Assembly: GCF_000520975.1 (NCBI RefSeq) | Contig: NZ_JACB01000031.1 | Span: forward strand, 62,001-126,000 | Source: Aquimarina megaterium XH134 | GTDB taxonomy: Bacteria; Bacteroidota; Bacteroidia; Flavobacteriales; Flavobacteriaceae | Reading direction: 5' to 3' | Length of the DNA: 64,000 nt | In this document: piece by piece, positions 45,232 to 53,690 of the stretch | Layout: each line of letters opens with the position of its first letter | How positions within the stretch are numbered: the stretch's first letter is position 1 | Made by a program: the position numbers and the translations under genes | Notes under the pieces: model-generated | The model's database searches: none | Told to the model about the DNA's origin: nothing | The model's input: only the letters and a program-made list of their open reading frames with translations

Positions 45232-45396
45232 ATGAAAAAATCAATTTTGAATTTAGGAAAAGCTTTAAGTAAAGCAGAACAAAAATCAATTAACGGAGGT
45301 ATTGCCCCATATTTATGTACTCTAGGAGATCCATGTTATATTTTTATGGGACCAATATGTACAGACGTATGTATGCATGAACCTGGAGATAGGTAG
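45232..45396 (+). CDS. Double-glycine precursor, 23-residue leader (pair 1, second)
   Basis: A 54-residue precursor beginning MKKSILNLGKALSKAEQK, with Gly-Gly at 22-23. The core IAPYLCTLGDPCYIFMG continues to four Cys in total and ends in PGDR. It follows the first gene after 18 bases without another upstream element, so the two share a transcript. A terminator lies about 90 bases later. Confidence 0.85.
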   Translation: MKKSILNLGKALSKAEQKSINGGIAPYLCTLGDPCYIFMGPICTDVCMHEPGDR

Positions 45397-45829
45397 AATG
45401 TATAATTAATTCTACAATTATATGTTTAAAAGTAAACAACCATTGTTTTAAAGTTCATATTACTGTAGGTTATTGATAACTTGGCTGCAGTTGCTTTTTA
45501 TTAAAAAGCAACTCAGCTTTTTTTCAAGAAAGTACTAAAGTTTTTCTAAGTATGTGATAAAAAGTTATATGTAAATATAAATTACTTTTTTTCAATAAGA
45601 TATATTATATTAGTTGTGTTTTATTACCCCAACCCCTCAACCTAACTTTGGATAAACAGAGGGCTAGAATCCATTTTGATATAGTGTTGTTAATAGTGGG
45701 TTTACTCTTTTTTATTACGGATTTGGAAGAAAATAATCGGTTACTATTGTTTTATTCAAAATATAAAAATATAAAATGCTTTTTATGGCTTTTGTATTGT
45801 TTGAATTAGGAATAATGTTTTTTATACAG
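45397..45829. other. 433-base spacer between peptide pairs
   Basis: It contains the terminator of pair 1 and AT-rich sequence. It precedes the second copy of the shared element. No coding region was recognised. Confidence 0.45.
45484..45524 (+). terminator. Terminator of peptide pair 1
   Basis: GCTG, a one-base bulge and AGTTGCTTTTT pair with AAAAAGCAACT and CAGC, followed by seven T. Confidence 0.9.
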
Positions 45830-45866
45830 AATAGACACAAACGATGAGTGTCTTAAAATGTTTGTC
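45830..45866 (+). promoter_or_regulatory. Shared upstream element of peptide genes, copy 2
   Basis: AGACAC and GTGTCT around a 9-base loop, then TTAAAATGTTT. The spacing from the end of this block to the ATG at 45895 is 31 bases, the same as in copy 1. Confidence 0.75.
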
Positions 45867-45894
45867 GTAAAAAAATAATCTTAAAACCTATATC

Positions 45895-46071
45895 ATGAAA
45901 AATCACATTTTAAACTTGGGTAAAATTTTAACCAAAACGCAACAAAAACAAATTAATGGAGGTAGATGTCAAAATGCATTTCAATGTTGGGAATGGGCTA
46001 ATTTTTTGGGACCAGAAGATGCGTATGCATGTATTGATGGAAATTGCGGACTTAATCCAGGTCCACTTTAA
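45895..46071 (+). CDS. Double-glycine precursor, 23-residue leader (pair 2, first)
   Basis: A 58-residue precursor beginning MKNHILNLGKILTKTQQK with Gly-Gly at 22-23. The core RCQNAFQCWEWANFLGP has Trp and ends in GLNPGPL, with four Cys overall. Its leader and the bases before its ATG are almost identical to those of the next gene, but the cores differ completely, which implies duplication followed by core replacement or fast divergence. Confidence 0.85.
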   Translation: MKNHILNLGKILTKTQQKQINGGRCQNAFQCWEWANFLGPEDAYACIDGNCGLNPGPL

Positions 46072-46109
46072 TTGCTAGGAGTATAAAAAGTAATCTTAAA
46101 ACTTATATT

Positions 46110-46304
46110 ATGAAAAATCACATTTTAAACTTAGGTAAAATTTTAACCAAAACACAACAAAAACAAATTAATGGAGGAGGGGGACATCCAGCATGCTATT
46201 CTCATCAGGATTGCCCTGGATCAATGGGGTGTTGTAGACCTGGAGGTAGCGGATTAGGGCTGTGTATGGTGTTTGAGCAGTATATAAAATATTGCAATAT
46301 ATAA
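46110..46304 (+). CDS. Double-glycine precursor, 23-residue leader (pair 2, second)
   Basis: A 64-residue precursor with the same 23-residue leader as the gene at 45895, then a Gly-rich core (GGHPACYSHQDCPGSMGCC...) with six Cys. It starts 38 bases after the first gene; the 5' segment AATCTTAAAAC is also repeated. A terminator follows at 46372. Confidence 0.87.
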   Translation: MKNHILNLGKILTKTQQKQINGGGGHPACYSHQDCPGSMGCCRPGGSGLGLCMVFEQYIKYCNI

Positions 46305-46371
46305 ATGATTAATAGTTAATAAAGAAGACTGATTATTTTTCTTCTTTTCAAAAAAGTTAAACGCTGATATG

Positions 46372-46411
46372 AAGCACTGATGTTTTTTTATAAAGATATC
46401 AGTGCTTTTTT
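46372..46411 (+). terminator. Terminator of peptide pair 2
   Basis: AAGCACTGAT and ATCAGTGCTT form a 10-bp stem followed by TTTT. Confidence 0.85.
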
Positions 46412-46622
46412 GTAGTAAATAATCATTTTTGGAAAGCTAATTCTAAATAAATTTAATTAGGTTGTTATGACTTATTTTATTTGAAAAAATGATAGGATAC
46501 TATGATAGTAATTTGATTATAATCTACGATTTGTAACTAGCAGAATAATTCTTTTTTGGTTAGAAACCATTATCAGATAAAGTATCCATTAAGTTTACTA
46601 TTTTTACACAAAATCAGACTTC

Positions 46623-47387
46623 ATGTTTATTAAAAGACAAATTCCAAACTTCATTACACTTCTCAACCTTTTTTGTGGATGTATTGCTGTTATTTTTGCT
46701 GTTTTGGGGCAATTAGAATTTACTGCATTGTTTGTAATGCTAGGTATAGGATTTGATTTTTTTGATGGTTTTGCAGCGAGAATATTAGATGTTAAGAGTG
46801 AATTAGGGTTGCAACTTGATTCTTTGGCAGATATGGTTACCAGTGGGGTCGCACCTGGTATTGTGATGTATCAATTGTTGTCTCAAGTTTTTGGGAAACC
46901 ATTTTATGTAACTCCTGGTTCTTGGAATTCTGAACAGATTTTAGCGAGTTTTGATATGTCTTATGTATCCTTACTGGGTTTATTGATAACCTTGGCTTCT
47001 GCATATCGATTAGCTAAATTTAATATAGATACCCGTCAAACTACTTCATTTATTGGTTTGCCAACACCAGCAAATACATTACTAATTGTTAGTTTGCCAT
47101 TAATACTCAAGTTTCAACAAGAACCCTGGATTTTAGAAATTATCCTTAATAAATGGTTTTTGATAGGGTTAACTATACTAAGTTGTTACTTGCTTAATGC
47201 AGAGATTCCTTTATTTGCTTTAAAATTTAAGAATTGGAAGTTTGCAGAAAATAAGGTTCGTTATATTTTTATAATACTTACTGTTATTTTAATTGTACTC
47301 TTAAAATTTATAGCAATACCTTGTGTGATATTACTTTATATTTTGATGTCTTTATTTTTCAAAGAAAAAAAGCCGACCGAAGAATAG
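46623..47387 (+). CDS. pssA: CDP-diacylglycerol-serine O-phosphatidyltransferase
   Basis: A 254-residue membrane protein with about eight hydrophobic helices. The CDP-alcohol phosphotransferase motif is visible as DFFDGFAARILDVKSELGLQ followed by LDSLADMV, with the spaced Asp residues intact. It makes phosphatidylserine, the precursor of phosphatidylethanolamine. The length is typical of the PssA type in Bacteroidota. It is convergent with lptB. Confidence 0.93.
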   Translation: MFIKRQIPNFITLLNLFCGCIAVIFAVLGQLEFTALFVMLGIGFDFFDGFAARILDVKSELGLQLDSLADMVTSGVAPGIVMYQLLSQVFGKPFYVTPGSWNSEQILASFDMSYVSLLGLLITLASAYRLAKFNIDTRQTTSFIGLPTPANTLLIVSLPLILKFQQEPWILEIILNKWFLIGLTILSCYLLNAEIPLFALKFKNWKFAENKVRYIFIILTVILIVLLKFIAIPCVILLYILMSLFFKEKKPTEE

Positions 47388-47442
47388 TTTTTGATCAGTA
47401 TTTTTTACGATAAGATTCAAAAACCAAATACCGGTATTATCA

Positions 47443-48183
47443 TTAAAAGTTCAATTTCTTTTTTCTAAGCTCGAAATTTTGCCCCAGATAAACTTTACGT
47501 ACCATTTCATCTTCGGCCAATTCTTCGGGAATACCAGCTTTTAGAATACTTCCTTCAAACATCAAATAGGTTCTATCTGTTATCGCAAGAGTTTCCTGTA
47601 CGTTATGATCTGTAATCAGAATACCGATGTTTTTATCTTTTAACTGGGCAACAATACGTTGTATATCTTCTACGGCTACTGGATCTACTCCGGCAAAGGG
47701 TTCGTCTAAAAGGATAAAATTAGGATCTGTAGCGAGTGCTCTTGCGATCTCTGTACGACGACGCTCACCACCACTTAGGAGATCGCCACGATTTTTACGG
47801 ATATGTCCTAAGCCAAACTCTTCGATAAGCGCTTCCATTTTATGCAATTGCTCTTTTTTAGAAAGTTTGGTGAGCTGAAGTACACTTAAGATATTATCTT
47901 CGATACTTAATTTTCTAAACACAGAAGCTTCCTGAGCTAAATAACCGATACCATTTTGGGCACGCTTATACATTGGGTATTTGGTGATGTCGATATTGTC
48001 TAATGAAATTTTCCCTCCATTAGGTTTTACCAAACCAACAATCATATAAAAAGAGGTTGTTTTACCAGCACCATTTGGTCCCAGAAGTCCAACAATTTCT
48101 CCTTGATTCACTTCCAGAGAGATTCCTTTTACTACTTTTCTACCTTTATATGATTTTATAAGATTATCTGCTTTTAACTTCAT
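47443..48183 (-). CDS. lptB: LPS export ABC ATPase LptB
   Basis: A 246-residue ATPase. Walker [19 protein letters not shown]-loop [13 protein letters not shown], signature [17 protein letters not shown] and Walker [14 protein letters not shown] are all present. The QEASVFRKL stretch and the end [13 protein letters not shown] are those of LptB. It drives lipopolysaccharide transport from the inner membrane. It ends a leftward operon that also holds kdsD, which makes the LPS sugar precursor. Confidence 0.96.
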   Translation of the reverse strand: MKLKADNLIKSYKGRKVVKGISLEVNQGEIVGLLGPNGAGKTTSFYMIVGLVKPNGGKISLDNIDITKYPMYKRAQNGIGYLAQEASVFRKLSIEDNILSVLQLTKLSKKEQLHKMEALIEEFGLGHIRKNRGDLLSGGERRRTEIARALATDPNFILLDEPFAGVDPVAVEDIQRIVAQLKDKNIGILITDHNVQETLAITDRTYLMFEGSILKAGIPEELAEDEMVRKVYLGQNFELRKKKLNF

Positions 48184-48263
48184 ATCAGAATGACTTCTTT
48201 ATATCGGGGGTGTTGCTAAAATGAGCTGGTAAATTTACATTATTCTTTTTAACTGCTACATAC

Positions 48264-48614
48264 TTAAGAAGCTTTTGCTTCAAGTGCGTCCCAAAACTCA
48301 TAAGCGCGACGTAAATGAGGGATAACGATAGTACCTCCTACCAGGGTAGCAATACTAAGAGATTCGACCACTTCTTCTTTGGTTAACCCTTCTTTATGAC
48401 AAGTTTCAAGATGATAGCGTACACAATCGTCACAGCGCAGCACTACAGAAGCTACCAACCCTAATAATTCTTTAGTTTTTACATTTAGAGCACCTTCCAT
48501 ATAGGCATTAGTATCCAGGTTAAAGATTCTCTTAATTATTTTATTATTGTCCTCCAGAATACGAGAATTCATTTTCTCTCTGTAACTGTTGAATTCGTCA
48601 ACTATATCACTCAT
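48264..48614 (-). CDS. Carboxymuconolactone decarboxylase family protein
   Basis: A 116-residue protein with the CxxC motif in RCDDCVRYHLETC and the His of the AhpD-like fold. The pattern LLGLVASVVLRCDDCV and AYEFWDALE suits the family. It may be a peroxidase-like redox protein. It starts one base after the tatC stop (48615), so it is co-transcribed. Confidence 0.92.
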   Translation of the reverse strand: MSDIVDEFNSYREKMNSRILEDNNKIIKRIFNLDTNAYMEGALNVKTKELLGLVASVVLRCDDCVRYHLETCHKEGLTKEEVVESLSIATLVGGTIVIPHLRRAYEFWDALEAKAS

Positions 48615-49451
48615 TTAGATTGTTTTTTGTAATTTTTTCTTTTCTTTTTTTATAACGGCTTTAGATATAAAAATACTTACCTCGTATAATATTAAAACCG
48701 GAATAGCAACAATAACCTGACTAGCAATATCAGGTGGCGTAATTACGGCAGAAAGTATTAATACAATTACTAAAGCAAATTTTCTGTATTTTTTTAAGAA
48801 CTCAGGAGTAACTAACCCTACTTTGGTAAGGAAAAACATAATAACAGGAAGTTCGAATATTAGACCACAGGCGATTACAGAAGCCCTTACCAGTGCTATA
48901 TAGCTATCAATATCAAATTCGTTAAGGACCTCTTTACTCACTTGATAACCTCCTAAGAAATTAATGGATAATGGCGTAATTACGTAGTATCCAAAAAGTA
49001 CTCCCAAGAAAAATAAACAGGAACAGATAATAATAAATCCTTTAGAATTCTTTTTCTCTTTATCATATAACGCGGGAGAAATAAATTTCCAGAATTCATA
49101 TAGTACATAAGGAAATGCTATAATAAAACCCGCTGTTATTGAGGTCCAGATATGAACAGAAAATTGACCTGCTACTTTTCTGCTCTGTACGCTAAAAGGT
49201 AATTCTTTAAAGCATAAACTTTCATCTAAACCTAGAAGTTTAGATAGATTACAGAGACCATTATAAGTAGGGAAATCTGGTTTTTTTGGACCAAAAATTA
49301 TAACATCGAAGATGAATTCTTTTGATACAAAAGCTATGATCCCGGCAATGAGTACTGCAACAGTAGCCCGAATTAAATGCCAGCGTAACTCTTCTAGATG
49401 ATCTAGAAAAGACATAGACTGAGGATCTTTTTGAGTAGTGTTGTCAGCCAT
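48615..49451 (-). CDS. tatC: Sec-independent protein translocase TatC
   Basis: A 278-residue protein with six transmembrane helices. The conserved N-terminal SFLDHLEELRWHLIRA and the conserved Pro/Glu pattern (FELPVIMFFLTKVGLVTP) are of TatC, the twin-arginine receptor subunit. Its start overlaps the kdsD stop by one base. It is followed at once by the carboxymuconolactone gene. No tatA/B gene is visible here. Confidence 0.96.
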   Translation of the reverse strand: MADNTTQKDPQSMSFLDHLEELRWHLIRATVAVLIAGIIAFVSKEFIFDVIIFGPKKPDFPTYNGLCNLSKLLGLDESLCFKELPFSVQSRKVAGQFSVHIWTSITAGFIIAFPYVLYEFWKFISPALYDKEKKNSKGFIIICSCLFFLGVLFGYYVITPLSINFLGGYQVSKEVLNEFDIDSYIALVRASVIACGLIFELPVIMFFLTKVGLVTPEFLKKYRKFALVIVLILSAVITPPDIASQVIVAIPVLILYEVSIFISKAVIKKEKKKLQKTI

Positions 49452-50419
49452 TATAAAATACCTTCTCTCATTAAATCATGAATGTGTAGTAACCCCACAT
49501 ATTTACCATCCTTTTCTGCTAGTAATTGAGTTATTGAGTTTTCCTCTAATTTCTCTAAAGCATCTACTGCCATAGCATCATTATCAATACGTTTGGGGTT
49601 AGGAGACATAATGTCGTTAGCAGTCAAACCTTCAAAAGAAGTAGTTCCTTTTGTTAACATTCTACGTAAGTCTCCATCAGTTATAATACCAAGAATAGCC
49701 CCGTTTTCTGTAACTGCGGTAGCTCCTAATCTTTTTTCTGTCATTTCAACAATTACATTATTTATATTAGACTCTGGAGATACTTCAGGTTTTTCATTTC
49801 GAGATGTGATATCGCTTACTCGAAGGTATAGTTTTTTCCCCAATGCACCTCCTGGATGATATTTGGCAAAATCCCTACTAGAAAACCCTTGCAGGTGCAA
49901 TAAGCATACTGCGAGTGCATCTCCTATAACCAACTGCGCAGTGGTACTTGTTGTAGGGGCTAGATTATTAGGGCATGCTTCTTTTTCTACATAGGCATGC
50001 AATACGTAATCAGCTTCCTGACCTAAAAAAGACTCTTTATTAGCTGTAATACCAATTAAAGGATTTTTAAAGTTTTTAATCAAGGGAACCAGAACTTTTA
50101 TTTCTGGAGTATTCCCACTTTTAGAAATACAAATAACAACATCATCTTCGAGAATATTTCCTAAATCACCATGAATGGCATCGGCAGCATGCATAAAAAC
50201 TGCAGGGGTACCTGTAGAATTCATTGTAGCAACAATTTTGGTGGCAATAATAGCACTTTTGCCTATACCGGTAATAATAACTCTACCTTTTGAGTTATGT
50301 ATCGTTTCTACAGCATCAGAAAATTCTTTATCAATGAGCTCTTCTAGGTGGGCAATTGCACGAGCTTCCTCGGCAACAGTTTTTTTAGCATATGAAATTA
50401 TAGTGTCCTGGGTGTTCAA
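49451..50419 (-). CDS. kdsD: Arabinose 5-phosphate isomerase, KpsF/GutQ family
   Basis: A 322-residue protein. An SIS domain (about 35-175) has GRVIITGIGKSAIIATKI and STTAQLVIGDALAVCLL, followed by two CBS domains in the last 120 residues (MTEKRLGATAVTENGAILG, SITQLLAEKDGKYVGLLHIHD). This arrangement is that of KdsD, which makes D-arabinose 5-phosphate for Kdo in lipopolysaccharide. It heads the operon with tatC and lptB. Confidence 0.95.
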   Translation of the reverse strand: MNTQDTIISYAKKTVAEEARAIAHLEELIDKEFSDAVETIHNSKGRVIITGIGKSAIIATKIVATMNSTGTPAVFMHAADAIHGDLGNILEDDVVICISKSGNTPEIKVLVPLIKNFKNPLIGITANKESFLGQEADYVLHAYVEKEACPNNLAPTTSTTAQLVIGDALAVCLLHLQGFSSRDFAKYHPGGALGKKLYLRVSDITSRNEKPEVSPESNINNVIVEMTEKRLGATAVTENGAILGIITDGDLRRMLTKGTTSFEGLTANDIMSPNPKRIDNDAMAVDALEKLEENSITQLLAEKDGKYVGLLHIHDLMREGIL

Positions 50420-50472
50420 AATTTAAAAAATTTTCGTGTTATAAATAAAGATTTTACTATCTTTAATTTACG

Positions 50473-50480
50473 CAAAGGTA
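50473..50480 (-). promoter_or_regulatory. -7 box for the kdsD operon
   Basis: On the minus strand TACCTTTG matches TAnnTTTG and lies 53 bases before the kdsD start. Confidence 0.5.
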
Positions 50481-50540
50481 TACAATACCTTATTAATTTT
50501 AAATAGTGATAAAAAAAAGCGTATTAATTTATGCTTTGTT

Positions 50541-50548
50541 TATCTTTG
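50541..50548 (+). promoter_or_regulatory. -7 box for recQ
   Basis: TATCTTTG matches TAnnTTTG and lies 106 bases before the ATG at 50655, so the leader would be about 100 bases. Confidence 0.5.
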
Positions 50549-50654
50549 GCATACTAAAATTAAAAACGAAACATCCACTAAGTCTGTATTTGGGGAAATA
50601 GATTTAGTGTTAGTGAATCTTTATTTAATTGGTATATAAAAGTTAAATGATTTA

Positions 50655-52859
50655 ATGAGTTTGAATGAAACTGACTTGCAAAGTGCTTTAAAAAAACATT
50701 TTGGGTTTAGTCAATTTAGAGGACTACAGGAAAAGGTAATACAGAGTATTTTGGAAAAACAAAATACATTTGTAATCATGCCTACAGGCGGGGGTAAATC
50801 CCTATGTTATCAACTGCCCGCTTTAATGTGTAAAGGGACCGCTATCGTGGTTTCACCCCTGATCGCATTAATGAAAAATCAAGTGGATGCTATTCGAAGT
50901 ATTTCATCAGTAGAGGGTATTGCCCATGTACTTAATTCTTCTCTTAATAAATCCGAAGTAAAAAGGGTAAAAGAAGATATAATTAATGGGGTCACCAAGT
51001 TATTGTACGTTGCACCAGAATCACTTACTAAAGAAGAGTATGTAGATTTTTTAAAATCTCAGGAAATTTCTTTTTTAGCTGTAGACGAAGCGCATTGTAT
51101 TAGTGAATGGGGACATGATTTTAGACCCGAATACAGAAATCTACGTAATATTATTAAAAGAATAGGAGAAGATATTCCTATTATAGGACTTACCGCAACT
51201 GCAACTCCAAAAGTACAGGAAGATATTCTTAAAAATTTAGGGATGAGTGATGCTAAAACATTTAAAGCATCTTTTAATCGCCCTAATTTGTTTTATGAAA
51301 TACGCCCTAAAACAAAAAATGTAGATGCAGATATAACCCGTTTCGTGAAACAGAATAGTGGTAAAAGTGGGATTATATATTGTCTTAGTAGAAAAAGAGT
51401 AGAAGAGCTGGCGCAGACATTAGAAGTTAATGGCGTAAAAGCTGTTCCTTATCATGCAGGATTAGACGCCAAGACCAGAGCTAAACATCAGGATATGTTT
51501 TTGATGGAGGATGTAGATGTAGTGGTTGCTACGATTGCTTTCGGGATGGGAATCGATAAACCCGATGTACGCTTCGTGATCCATCATGATATGCCTAAAA
51601 GTATAGAGAGCTATTATCAGGAAACAGGACGTGCCGGCCGAGATGGCGGTGAAGGACATTGTTTGGCATACTATGCATATAAAGATATAGAAAAGTTAGA
51701 AAAATTTATGAGCGGTAAACCTGTTGCCGAACAGGAGATAGGTCACGCTTTGTTACAAGAAATAGTAGCATTTGCAGAAACCTCTATATCCAGACGTAAA
51801 TTTATATTACATTATTTTGGTGAAGAGTTTGATGATGTAAATGGTGATGGTGCTGATATGGATGACAATGTGCGTAACCCTAAGAAAAAGCACGAAGCCA
51901 AAGATGAAGTAAAGTTATTACTTGAAGTAGTTAATAAAACAGGAGAGATTTATAAATCTAAAGATCTGGTTAATACACTTATTGGTAAGAGCAATGCCTT
52001 AATCATTTCGCATAGAACGCATCAACAAGATTTCTTTGGAAGTGGTAAAGAACGAGATGATAAATACTGGATGGCTCTTGCACGCCAGGTATTAGTACAA
52101 GGGTATTTACGTAAGGATATCGAGACTTATGGAGTGATTAGGATTACTGCAGAAGGAAAAAGTTTTATTGATAACCCGGTTAGCTTTATGATGACCGAGG
52201 ATCATATATATGATGAAACTAATGATGATTCTATAATAACCGCAGCAAAATCTGGAGCTAAAGGTGGTAGCGATGAGAAGTTAGTCGGAATGCTACGAAA
52301 TTTGAGAAAAACGGTATCCAAGAAACTAGGAGTCCCTCCATTTGTGGTTTTTCAGGATCCTTCTATAGATGATATGGCGCTTAAATACCCTGTTACTGTA
52401 GAAGAATTAGCAAATGTTCATGGTGTAGGTGAAGGTAAAGCTAAAAAATACGGCCCTGCATTTGTAGCGCTTATTGCAGAATATGTAGAAGAAAACGATA
52501 TTATGCGACCCGATGATTTTGTAGTGAAGAGTACGGGAGCGAATAGTGGTCTTAAATTATATATCATACAAAATGTAGATCGTAAATTACCATTAGATGA
52601 TATTGCTGCTGCAAAAGGGATGGATATGCCTACCTTTATTAAAGAAATGGAAGCAATTGTATACAGTGGTACAAAACTTAATATTGCCTATTGGATAGAT
52701 GAAATCCTTGATGAAGACCAACAAGAAGAAATTCATGAATATTTTATTGAAGCCGAAAATGATAAAATAGATACAGCAATAGAAGAATTTGATGGAGATT
52801 ATGATGATGAAGAATTGCGCCTATATCGCATCAAATTTATTAGTGAAGTGGCTAATTAA
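50655..52859 (+). CDS. recQ: ATP-dependent DNA helicase RecQ
   Basis: A 734-residue helicase. The Walker motif PTGGGKSLCYQLPAL, VDEAHCISEWGHDFRPEY (DEAH and the aromatic loop), GLTATATP and QETGRAGRDG are all present, and an RQC winged helix and an HRDC domain (about 525-605) follow, then a C-terminal helical extension of about 100 residues. It unwinds DNA during recombination and repair. It is monocistronic with a strong terminator. Confidence 0.97.
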   Translation: MSLNETDLQSALKKHFGFSQFRGLQEKVIQSILEKQNTFVIMPTGGGKSLCYQLPALMCKGTAIVVSPLIALMKNQVDAIRSISSVEGIAHVLNSSLNKSEVKRVKEDIINGVTKLLYVAPESLTKEEYVDFLKSQEISFLAVDEAHCISEWGHDFRPEYRNLRNIIKRIGEDIPIIGLTATATPKVQEDILKNLGMSDAKTFKASFNRPNLFYEIRPKTKNVDADITRFVKQNSGKSGIIYCLSRKRVEELAQTLEVNGVKAVPYHAGLDAKTRAKHQDMFLMEDVDVVVATIAFGMGIDKPDVRFVIHHDMPKSIESYYQETGRAGRDGGEGHCLAYYAYKDIEKLEKFMSGKPVAEQEIGHALLQEIVAFAETSISRRKFILHYFGEEFDDVNGDGADMDDNVRNPKKKHEAKDEVKLLLEVVNKTGEIYKSKDLVNTLIGKSNALIISHRTHQQDFFGSGKERDDKYWMALARQVLVQGYLRKDIETYGVIRITAEGKSFIDNPVSFMMTEDHIYDETNDDSIITAAKSGAKGGSDEKLVGMLRNLRKTVSKKLGVPPFVVFQDPSIDDMALKYPVTVEELANVHGVGEGKAKKYGPAFVALIAEYVEENDIMRPDDFVVKSTGANSGLKLYIIQNVDRKLPLDDIAAAKGMDMPTFIKEMEAIVYSGTKLNIAYWIDEILDEDQQEEIHEYFIEAENDKIDTAIEEFDGDYDDEELRLYRIKFISEVAN

Positions 52860-52877
52860 GCAAAATAAATATAATGT

Positions 52878-52909
52878 AAAAAGCGGTTTCAAATGTAAAC
52901 CGCTTTTTT
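52878..52909 (+). terminator. recQ terminator
   Basis: AAAAAGCGGTTT and AAACCGCTTTTT pair around a 7-base loop, then T. Confidence 0.93.
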
Positions 52910-52989
52910 ATATCCTTATTATTTACTTTCAGCATGAGCTATAGTAAATAATAAAAATAATTTAGATTTAAAATCTTAAGGATTAAGAA

Positions 52990-53196
52990 TTATTGGCAAG
53001 CTACCTGAATAGATTGGCATAATACTTCTGTAGGCCCACATTCTGATGTTTTCACAACACAATCTTTTGAAAAACACGGAAGTGCTGCAGAACAAGCATT
53101 AGCACTAAGTCCGGTTCCTCCTGTAATAGTAGTGCTGTTGAGTCTTGAAATCGCCATTTTGTTTAAGGATAAGCTTTTTAACTTTTTTTTCTTCAT
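52990..53196 (-). CDS. Double-glycine precursor with lanthipeptide-like leader, Cys-rich core
   Basis: The ATG at 53196 starts a 68-residue product, MKKKKLKSLSLNKMAISRL..., with Gly-Gly at 26-27. The longer in-frame ATG at 53247 is unlikely because the shared upstream element ends 31 bases before 53196. The leader has the LxLNKxxI pattern of the peptide at 1032 and the same length, 27. The core of 41 residues has six Cys plus several Ser and Thr that could be dehydrated (family-based inference). No modifying enzyme is adjacent. Confidence 0.82.
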   Translation of the reverse strand: MKKKKLKSLSLNKMAISRLNSTTITGGTGLSANACSAALPCFSKDCVVKTSECGPTEVLCQSIQVACQ

Positions 53197-53227
53197 GATT
53201 TTTGTCATTTTAATAATTAAGAGCCCC

Positions 53228-53259
53228 GAACATTTATAGACACTCAAGGTTTATGTCTT
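53228..53259 (-). promoter_or_regulatory. Shared upstream element of peptide genes, copy 3
   Basis: On the minus strand AAGACAT...GAGTGTCT then ATAAATGTTC, so the second stem arm and the TAAATGTT block of copies 1 and 2 are kept. It lies 31 bases before the ATG at 53196, between two precursor genes. Confidence 0.7.
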
Positions 53260-53267
53260 AAATTTTG

Positions 53268-53453
53268 CTAATTGGTTGCATCTATAGGGTCGCAAATTGG
53301 TAAACCTTGTGTGTTACAGTAGAAAGGAGCGCCTGCAAAACAACCTCTTGGGAAAAATATAGGGCACTCGGGTAATACTCCTCCTTTAATTCGTTTTTGC
53401 TGAATTTTGCTTAGATAATTAGCTCCTTTAATACTTAAAATGTTTTTCGACAT
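53268..53453 (-). CDS. Double-glycine precursor, 25-residue leader
   Basis: A 61-residue precursor beginning MSKNILSIKGANYLSKIQQK, with Gly-Gly at 24-25. The core VLPECPIFFPRGCFAGAPFY has Cys, Pro and aromatics and ends in DPIDATN. It has the 25-residue leader type also seen at 622 and 58536. No clear copy of the shared element lies before it. Confidence 0.83.
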   Translation of the reverse strand: MSKNILSIKGANYLSKIQQKRIKGGVLPECPIFFPRGCFAGAPFYCNTQGLPICDPIDATN

Positions 53454-53690
53454 GATGTTGGTTTTTAATAATTAATAATTTCAGATGATATCTAGTTGAT
53501 ATTGAAAAACAAATACGCTCTATGTCATTTATGAAATGATTAGATTAATACTTGTTTTTATAATGTTCAGGAAAAAAAGAATTGTTACTATAGAAAAATC
53601 AAAAAAAATAGCTTTAGAGAATAAAAAGAGATAATTCTTTTATTTTTAAAGGGAAAAGAAAATAAGTAGAGACAAGTAGTTTTGAACTTC

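Noticed and set aside
45601-45780. AT-rich and CCCC-containing stretch in the peptide spacer as a possible CRISPR-like or mobile repeat
   Set aside because: No repeated units with regular spacers, no terminal repeats and no transposase are present.
53197-53247. Longer N-terminus for the peptide gene at 52990
   Set aside because: It would put 17 residues before the leader and overlap the shared upstream element; the leader pattern and the 31-base spacing fit the ATG at 53196.
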